From Rubrivivax sp. (GTDB lineage: Bacteria > Pseudomonadota > Gammaproteobacteria > Burkholderiales > Burkholderiaceae): DNA of 11,541 nt. Each line of letters opens with the position of its first letter. The first letter of the stretch is position 1. The position numbers and the translations under genes were made by a program. The DNA is taken from NCBI GenBank assembly GCA_004211235.1, contig SEEY01000060.1:1-11541 (forward strand), in the 5' to 3' direction. Positions 6,272-11,541 of the stretch are shown piece by piece. A model generated the notes under the pieces. That model was not told the origin of the DNA. It made no database searches and worked only from the letters and a program-made list of their open reading frames with translations.

Positions 6272-8979
6272 CGGCCCGCCGTGCGTTCCTGCAGTGGCTG
6301 GGTGCCGCGCCGCTGGCGGCGCAGCTGCCGGTCGGTCAAGCCCAAGCTCAAGCTCAGGCACAGGGCAAGGGGCATGTGCGCGTGCAGGACGCGGCGCTTG
6401 CCCTGCAGTTCGACGAGCAGCTGCGCTGCCGCGTCGTCAGCCTGCTCGGCAGGCAGCCGCTGGCGCTGACCGGCTTTGATGCGAGCGAGCACCTCGTCGT
6501 CAAGGGCAAGCCGGTGGCGCGCTTCGTCCTGCAACAGGCCGAGCCGGGCAGGGCGACCACGCCCTTCGGTGCCGCTCAGACGCTGCGTCTGGTCGGCCGG
6601 TCGGCGCAAGGCATCGAGAAGCGCCTCACCGTCACGTTGCTGGACGAACATCCCGGCGTCGCGCTGCTGGACGTGAGCTACATCAACGCGGGCGACCAGC
6701 CGCTCGTCATCGACGCCTGGGTCAACGCCGCCCATCGCCTGGCCGCCGCACCGCGCCATGCCGGCGGTGCCCAGGGTTATTGGACCTACTCCGGCGCCAG
6801 CCACGAGGACCGCCGCGACTGGGTGCAGCCGGTCAGGCGCGGCTTCGAGCAACGCAACTTCATGGGCATGAATGCGTCGGACTACGGCGGCGGCACGCCG
6901 GTCGTGGACGTCTGGCGCCGCGACGTCGGGCTGGCCGTCGGCCACCTCGCGCTGCATCCGCAGCTCGTCGCACTGCCCGTGAAGGCCGTCGGCGACCAGG
7001 TCGACATCGCCCTGCGCGGCGATGCGCCGCAGACGCTGGCGCCGGGCCAGTCGCTCAGCACGCCGCCCACCTTCCTCGCCGTGCACCGCGGCGATTTCTT
7101 CGTGCCGCTGGACCGCTACCGCCGCCTGATGGCCGCGCAAGGGCTGGCCGCGCCCGAGCCGCCCACCAGCGCCTACGAGGCCCAATGGTGCGCCTGGGGC
7201 TATGAGCGCGACTTCTCGCTCGACTACGTCCGCGCCACGCTGCCCAAGGTGCAGGAGCTCGGCTTCAAGTGGGCCGTGCTGGACGACGGCTGGCAGGTGA
7301 AGACGGGCGACTGGACGCCTGACCTGGCCAAGTTCCCCCAGGGCGAGGCGGACATCAAGGCACTCGTGGCCGACATCCACGCCCGCGGCATGAAGGCGCG
7401 GCTGTGGATCGCGCCGCTCGCCGTCGCGCCCGGCAGCGACGAACTGCACGACCACACGGACATGCTGCTGGTCGACCACTACGGCGCGCCGCAGATGGTG
7501 ACGTGGTGGAACAGCCTCTACCTCTGCCCCGCCTACGGCAAGACGCAGGCGCGCCTGGCCGCCACGGTGCAGAAGATCATCGGCGACTGGGGTTTCGACG
7601 GCCTCAAGGTGGATGGGCAGCACCTAAACGGCGTGGCGCCCTGCTTCAACAAGGCGCACCAGCACGCCCGGCCGGAAGACTCGGTCGAGAAGCTCGCCGA
7701 CTTCTACCAGGTCATGTACGACGCCGCCCATGCAGCCAATCCGGAGGCCGTCGTCGAGGTCTGCCCCTGCGGCACCGGCTATGCCTTCCACAACATGCCC
7801 TTCATGGACCAGGCGCCTGCGTCCGACCCCACGTCGAGCTGGCAGGTGCGCCACAAGGGCAAGACGCTCAAGGCGCTGATGGGTCCGTGGGCGGCGTATG
7901 CGGGCGACCATGTCGAGCTGAGCACCGGCGGGCAGGACTTCGCCTCCAGCGTCGGCATCGGCGCCGTGGTGGCGAGCAAGTTCACCTGGCCGGTGGACCC
8001 CAAGCCCAAGGACTCCTTCCTGCTGACGCCCGAGCGCGAGCAGCACTGGCGCCAGTGGGTCGGCCTCTACAACCAGCAGCGCCTCGCCGAAGGCCGCTAT
8101 CGCGGCGAGCTCTACGACCTGGGTTTCGACACACCCGAGACGCATGTCGTCGAGCAGGGCGGGGCGCTGCACTACGCCTTCTATGCCGAGCGCTGGGACG
8201 GCCCGGTCACGCTGCGCGGCCTCGGGGCGGGTCGCTGGGCGGTGCGCGACGCACTCACCGGCGCGGCGCTTGGCATGGTGAGCGCCGACAAGCCGACGCT
8301 GCCCGTGCGCTTCACGCACAGCCTGCTGATCGAGGCGCGCCCCGACGCGCCCGACACGCTGCCCGTCGCCTACGCCGGCAAGGTGTCGCAGGTGGCGGCG
8401 GATGGCTTCCCGTCCGCGTCGCAATGGGCGGATGCACCCACGACCTTCTTCCGCCACGACTGGCAGGGCAAGGCGCTCCCCGGCCCACAGTCCACCCGCG
8501 TGCAGCTGCTGCGCGGCGCCGGCCAGCTCCATCTGCGCTTCATCTGCAAGTACGAGACGCTGACCAACTTTGAGCGCGCCGGCTCATCCACCGACCTCTG
8601 GCCGCTGTGGGAGCGCGATGTCGTCGAAGTCTTCCTGCAGGCGCCGGACCGCGCGGGGTTCAAGAGCTACCGCGAGGTGGAGGTGGCGCCCAACGGTCTG
8701 CTGCTGGAGATCGCCGTCGAGGCCTCGGGCAAGAAGCGCATCGTCGGCGGCAGCCGTGCCAGGGCGCAGGTCGACGCCAGGCACAAGGTCTGGACGGCCG
8801 AGCTGGCCGTGCCCATGGCGGCTGCCGGAGGTGACGACGAGGGCTGGCGGCTCAACCTGTTCCGTGTCGAAGGCCGGGGTGCGGGTCGTGTCTACTCCAG
8901 CTGGAGCCCGACGCACACGCCCGAGCCCGACTTCCATCGCCCCGCCGCTTTCGGCCGCTTGATGACCCGCACCGCATGA
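6268..8979 (+). CDS. Tat-exported GH36 family alpha-galactosidase/alpha-GalNAcase with C-terminal CBM9-like domain
   Basis: This 903-aa clan GH-D glycosidase retains anomeric configuration and removes terminal alpha-galactosyl-type residues. The ATG at 6268 follows GGAG by 9 bases and gives a twin-arginine signal (TARRAFLQ, residues 2-9), followed by a Gln-Ala repeat (24-32). A beta-rich N-terminal domain precedes the melibiase (beta/alpha)8 barrel with WCAWGYERDFS and AVLDDGW. The nucleophile is D449 in GLKVDG and the probable acid/base is D520 in APASDPTSSW. The pocket motif that usually reads like E-S-C-S-G-G-G-G-R is here E497-V-C-P-C-G-T-G504, lacking the usual Arg. Residues about 698-903 form a CBM9-like domain (WERDVVEVFL, AELAVPM, NLFRVEG, YSSWSPT, FHRPAAFG). 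ATGA overlaps join it to both neighbours. It is periplasmic. Alpha-galactosidase is the default reading; alpha-GalNAcase or galactosaminidase activity is possible. Confidence 0.9.
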   Translation: MTARRAFLQWLGAAPLAAQLPVGQAQAQAQAQGKGHVRVQDAALALQFDEQLRCRVVSLLGRQPLALTGFDASEHLVVKGKPVARFVLQQAEPGRATTPFGAAQTLRLVGRSAQGIEKRLTVTLLDEHPGVALLDVSYINAGDQPLVIDAWVNAAHRLAAAPRHAGGAQGYWTYSGASHEDRRDWVQPVRRGFEQRNFMGMNASDYGGGTPVVDVWRRDVGLAVGHLALHPQLVALPVKAVGDQVDIALRGDAPQTLAPGQSLSTPPTFLAVHRGDFFVPLDRYRRLMAAQGLAAPEPPTSAYEAQWCAWGYERDFSLDYVRATLPKVQELGFKWAVLDDGWQVKTGDWTPDLAKFPQGEADIKALVADIHARGMKARLWIAPLAVAPGSDELHDHTDMLLVDHYGAPQMVTWWNSLYLCPAYGKTQARLAATVQKIIGDWGFDGLKVDGQHLNGVAPCFNKAHQHARPEDSVEKLADFYQVMYDAAHAANPEAVVEVCPCGTGYAFHNMPFMDQAPASDPTSSWQVRHKGKTLKALMGPWAAYAGDHVELSTGGQDFASSVGIGAVVASKFTWPVDPKPKDSFLLTPEREQHWRQWVGLYNQQRLAEGRYRGELYDLGFDTPETHVVEQGGALHYAFYAERWDGPVTLRGLGAGRWAVRDALTGAALGMVSADKPTLPVRFTHSLLIEARPDAPDTLPVAYAGKVSQVAADGFPSASQWADAPTTFFRHDWQGKALPGPQSTRVQLLRGAGQLHLRFICKYETLTNFERAGSSTDLWPLWERDVVEVFLQAPDRAGFKSYREVEVAPNGLLLEIAVEASGKKRIVGGSRARAQVDARHKVWTAELAVPMAAAGGDDEGWRLNLFRVEGRGAGRVYSSWSPTHTPEPDFHRPAAFGRLMTRTA
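6337..6363 (+). repeat. Short hexamer repeat encoding (Gln-Ala)n at the GH36 signal cleavage region
   Basis: Four imperfect 6-base units (CAAGCC, CAAGCT, CAAGCT, CAGGCA) followed by CAG encode QAQAQAQAQ at residues 24-32. Being a multiple of three, gain or loss of a unit would only lengthen or shorten the segment after the Tat hydrophobic core, and each AQA offers a possible signal peptidase site. It is probably replication-slippage expansion at a tolerant position. Confidence 0.6.
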
Positions 8980-10883
8980 CACCTCGCATCGTTACCGCCC
9001 TGGCTCCGGCCCTCCTTGTCCTCATGGGCGCCGCGCAGGCGCAGCAGCAACCCCTGGCCGCCACCGGCCGCTGGGGCCACCAGGCGGTCGGCAGCGCGCC
9101 GACACCGCCGATGGGCTGGTCGAGCTGGAATGCCTTCCAGATGGACCTCACCGAGCAGAAGGTGCTCGACTCCGCGCAGGTCATCGTCGACACCGGGCTG
9201 GCGGCGGCGGGTTACCGCAGCATCAACGTGGACGACGGCTGGTGGCTGCAGCGCCGGCTCACCGACGGGCGCCTGCAGGTGCGCACGGGGCTGTTCCCGA
9301 GCGCGGCCACCGGTGGCGCGGCCGGCACGTCGCTGCGCCCCTTCACCGACCGCATCCATGCGCTCGGCTTGATGGCAGGCCTGTACTCCGACATCGGCCG
9401 CAACGCCTGCTCGCAGGCCTACAACACCGACAGCCCCAACCTGCCCGAGGGCACGCAGGCCGAGCGCGAGGTGGGCCTGATGGGCCACGTCGAGCGCGAC
9501 ATCGCGCTCTACTTCGGCGAGTGGAATTTCGACTTCCTGAAGGTCGACGGCTGCGGCCTGTCGTCCTATGGCAAGGACCGGCCGCCGGTCACGTCCGGGC
9601 GCTTTCGCGAGTTCGGACCGACGGTCGTCGAGGGCAATGCCAACCAGTCCGACATCGAGGGCGCCCGCGCGCTGTACGGCCGGGTCACGCAGGCCCTGCG
9701 CAGCGTGCGGCCGAATGGCGACTACGTGCTGTCGGTCTGCCTCTGGGGCGCCGCCAACGTGCGCAGCTGGGGTGCCGAGGTCGGCACGATGTGGCGCACC
9801 AGCCGCGACATCGCCAACACCTTCCCGCAGATGGTCCACAACTTCGACACCGTGGCCACGCGCGAGTTCTACGCCGGCCCGGGCCGCTGGAACGACCCGG
9901 ACATGCTGGAGATCGGCAACGGCGACTTCGACGGCAAGCATCTGCTGGAGGCGCGCACCCACCTCGGCCTGTGGGCGATCGTGGCGGCGCCGCTGATGAT
10001 CGGCACCGACCTGTCCAAGGTATCGCCGGCGATCATCGACCTGCTGAAGGCGCCGGAAGTGGTCGCCATCAACCAGGACCCGGCCGGCCACCAGGGCGTC
10101 GTCGCCTATGCCGACAGCGACCGTCAGATCCTGGTCAAGACGTTGTCGGACGGGCGCAAGGCCGTGCTGCTGTTCAATCGCAGCGGTGCGAACGCCAGGT
10201 TCACACTGACCGCCGAACATCTGAAGATGGACGCCGCGGCTCCCGTCGCACTGCGTGACGCCTGGGCGCGCGCCGAGGCCGGCACGTTCACCGGCAAGAA
10301 GGAGTTCGAGCTGCAGCCCCGCGAGGCGCTGCTGTTCGTCGCCACGGGCAGGCACCTGTTGCCGCGCGGCTATTTCGTCTCCGAACGGCCGGGCAATGTC
10401 TTCGTCGCGCGCGACGGCATCCGCGCGCTGGAGGCGGACCCGATCGTCTACCGCTCGCTGGCCTCCTGGGCCGCGACGGACAACGGCGGCACGCGCCCGG
10501 CCTATGCCGGCTGGGGCGGGCCGCGGGCCGACTCGACGCCCTACGACCAGAGCCTGAGCGTGCAGCGCCAGGTCTTCCGCCACGGCATCGGCGTGCTGGC
10601 GGATACGCGGCTGCAGCTCAAGGTGCCCGCGGGTTCCGAGCGCTTCACGGCCCAGGTCGGCGTGGACGACTCGACGCGGGGCAAGCTGGCCGGCGCCAGC
10701 TTCGAGGTCTGGGGTGACGGGCGTCGGCTGGCGACGACGTCGCCGATGAAGTTCAACCAGCCGGCGCGCGAACTCAGCGCCGACCTGCGCGGGGTCCGGC
10801 TGGTCGAGTTGATCGTGCGCCAGCACGGCGCCGACCCGGCGGGTCCGGTCGTCGTGACCTGGGGTGGCGCGCGCATCGAGTAG
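8976..10883 (+). CDS. Secreted GH27 family alpha-galactosidase/alpha-GalNAcase with C-terminal NPCBM-like domain
   Basis: This 635-aa enzyme of the second clan GH-D family has a Sec signal cleaved after AQA (residue 22). The GH27 barrel begins at PPMGWSSWN (44-52), with the sugar-binding pair D86-D87, nucleophile D191 in FLKVDGCG, probable acid/base D278 in WRTSRD, and the NDPDMLEIGN and PLMIGTDLS motifs. The disulfide pair C193/C255 is retained, while the vertebrate pair near C52/C94 is absent on both sides (MDL, DDGW). The recognition loop reads C255-L-W-G-A where many alpha-galactosidases have Glu after the Cys. Residues about 460-633 resemble NPCBM (GIGVLADTRL, VGVDDS at 561-566, FEVWGDGRRL). 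The start overlaps the GH36 stop by 4 bases with no clear Shine-Dalgarno, so coupling is likely. GH27 versus GH36 pairing suggests attack on differently presented alpha-linked residues of one glycan. Confidence 0.92.
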   Translation: MTPRIVTALAPALLVLMGAAQAQQQPLAATGRWGHQAVGSAPTPPMGWSSWNAFQMDLTEQKVLDSAQVIVDTGLAAAGYRSINVDDGWWLQRRLTDGRLQVRTGLFPSAATGGAAGTSLRPFTDRIHALGLMAGLYSDIGRNACSQAYNTDSPNLPEGTQAEREVGLMGHVERDIALYFGEWNFDFLKVDGCGLSSYGKDRPPVTSGRFREFGPTVVEGNANQSDIEGARALYGRVTQALRSVRPNGDYVLSVCLWGAANVRSWGAEVGTMWRTSRDIANTFPQMVHNFDTVATREFYAGPGRWNDPDMLEIGNGDFDGKHLLEARTHLGLWAIVAAPLMIGTDLSKVSPAIIDLLKAPEVVAINQDPAGHQGVVAYADSDRQILVKTLSDGRKAVLLFNRSGANARFTLTAEHLKMDAAAPVALRDAWARAEAGTFTGKKEFELQPREALLFVATGRHLLPRGYFVSERPGNVFVARDGIRALEADPIVYRSLASWAATDNGGTRPAYAGWGGPRADSTPYDQSLSVQRQVFRHGIGVLADTRLQLKVPAGSERFTAQVGVDDSTRGKLAGASFEVWGDGRRLATTSPMKFNQPARELSADLRGVRLVELIVRQHGADPAGPVVVTWGGARIE

Positions 10884-10931
10884 CCCCGCTCCGGGCCTGC
10901 CGGGACGTGCGCGAAATGCGTCGCCCGCGGC

Positions 10932-11522
10932 CTACGCGGCCCAGACGCTCGTTCCCAGCGCGACCTCCAGCACGCGGCATTTGAAGCCGGGCCCGACCGG
11001 GCTGCAGGCGTAGATGCCGACGTCGATTTCGTCCGGGCACTCGTGCAGGTGCGTGATCCGCATCTGCTGCCAGGTGGCGTCGCGGGTCGAGGACTCGATG
11101 CGGAAATCGGACCCCCGCCGGCTGAGCCGGTAGTGCATGTGATCCAGCGTCGAAGCGACGTCCTGCGTGGCCCAGTCCGAGTACCCGTGGTTCGTCACGA
11201 CCGACCCCAGCCGGCTGTGCCCGTCAGGCTCGAATTCGACGGAGGCCTTGATCCATGAATCGGCGCCGGCCCGACACATCACGCCGCACTGGTCGTACTG
11301 CGCATTCGGCTCGAAGGCGACGTGGACCGTCAGGCTGAAGTCGCCAGCGACCGGCACGAAGAAGAAGTGGCCGTTGTCGCGCCGGAAGCCGTAGTGCGTG
11401 CGCTGCCAGTAGTCGGTGTCCGGGCGCGTGGTCAGTTCCAGCATCTCGTCCAGGTGCCATTGGGCGGGCTCGCTGGACCAGCGGAATTCGGCGAGTGCTT
11501 GATGAAGGGAGGGGCGGGTCAT
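10932..11522 (-). CDS. DUF1349 family protein (concanavalin A-like fold)
   Basis: This 196-aa protein has the DUF1349/COG3506 pattern: DYWQRTHYGFRRDNGHFF near residues 36-54, then FSLTVHV, the YDQCGVMCRAGADSWIKAS core, LSRRGSDFRIESS and a Trp-containing segment before MRITHL. The usual family length of about 190-200 aa is met and no signal peptide is visible, so it is cytoplasmic. The biochemical function of the family is not established; database names such as 'regulation of enolase protein 1' trace to a yeast phenotype. The ATG at 11522 has AAGG about 8 bases upstream. The gene converges on the GH27 gene with 48 bases between stops, and I see no reliable terminator there. It is probably not part of the glycan unit, although a laminin-G/concanavalin-like fold is compatible with sugar binding. 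Confidence 0.88.
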   Translation of the reverse strand: MTRPSLHQALAEFRWSSEPAQWHLDEMLELTTRPDTDYWQRTHYGFRRDNGHFFFVPVAGDFSLTVHVAFEPNAQYDQCGVMCRAGADSWIKASVEFEPDGHSRLGSVVTNHGYSDWATQDVASTLDHMHYRLSRRGSDFRIESSTRDATWQQMRITHLHECPDEIDVGIYACSPVGPGFKCRVLEVALGTSVWAA

Positions 11523-11541
11523 GCGCGGCCTTGGAAGTGAC

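Noticed and set aside
8892..10826. A 644-codon open frame on the minus strand opposite the GH27 gene
   Set aside because: It is composition-driven antisense openness. The plus-strand frame carries all GH27 catalytic motifs. The shorter antisense frames over 5225-6361, 6217-7623 and 7624-8532 are rejected for the same reason.
10884..10931. A terminator between the convergent GH27 and DUF1349 genes
   Set aside because: GC-rich partial pairing is possible, but I found no clean stem and no T-run on either strand.

Overview
The window is high-GC, gene-dense DNA from a Gram-negative proteobacterium. The evidence is a TonB-dependent outer-membrane receptor of the Xanthomonas/Caulobacter type, Sec and Tat export signals, and strongly G/C-ended codons. 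A Roseateles/Mitsuaria-like betaproteobacterium (Burkholderiales) is my best guess, with a xanthomonad second; the genus is not secured. I see no mobile element, CRISPR array, tRNA or rRNA.

Layout. Two units diverge from one regulatory region of about 380 bp (1866-2246). The leftward unit is a ten-helix EamA/DMT transporter (960-1865) joined by an ATGA overlap to a KbaZ/GatZ-family tagatose-phosphate protein that runs off the left edge (963-1). The rightward unit is a TonB-dependent receptor (2247-5084), a secreted amidohydrolase (5174-6271), a Tat-exported GH36 glycosidase with a CBM9-like tail (6268-8979) and a Sec-exported GH27 glycosidase with an NPCBM-like tail (8976-10883). The last three are joined by ATGA overlaps. 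A convergent DUF1349 gene (10932-11522) closes the window.

How the genes may work together. An alpha-linked galactosyl or N-acetylgalactosaminyl glycan would be imported by the receptor, trimmed in the periplasm by the two clan GH-D enzymes and the amidohydrolase, taken up across the inner membrane (perhaps by the EamA protein), and metabolised in the cytoplasm through tagatose 6-phosphate.

The most informative signal is non-coding. The divergent region holds seven copies of the hexamer CTTTCG/CGAAAG, in direct and inverted arrangements, plus a perfect palindrome TTTCGTATACGAAA. Multiple CTTTC elements are the published hallmark of AgaR, the DeoR-family repressor of GalNAc/galactosamine genes. 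The aldolase-family protein also looks more like KbaZ (aga system) than GatZ. Together these raise the possibility that the locus is an AgaR-controlled alpha-GalNAc glycan utilisation system, not an ordinary alpha-galactoside locus. The substrate remains inference.
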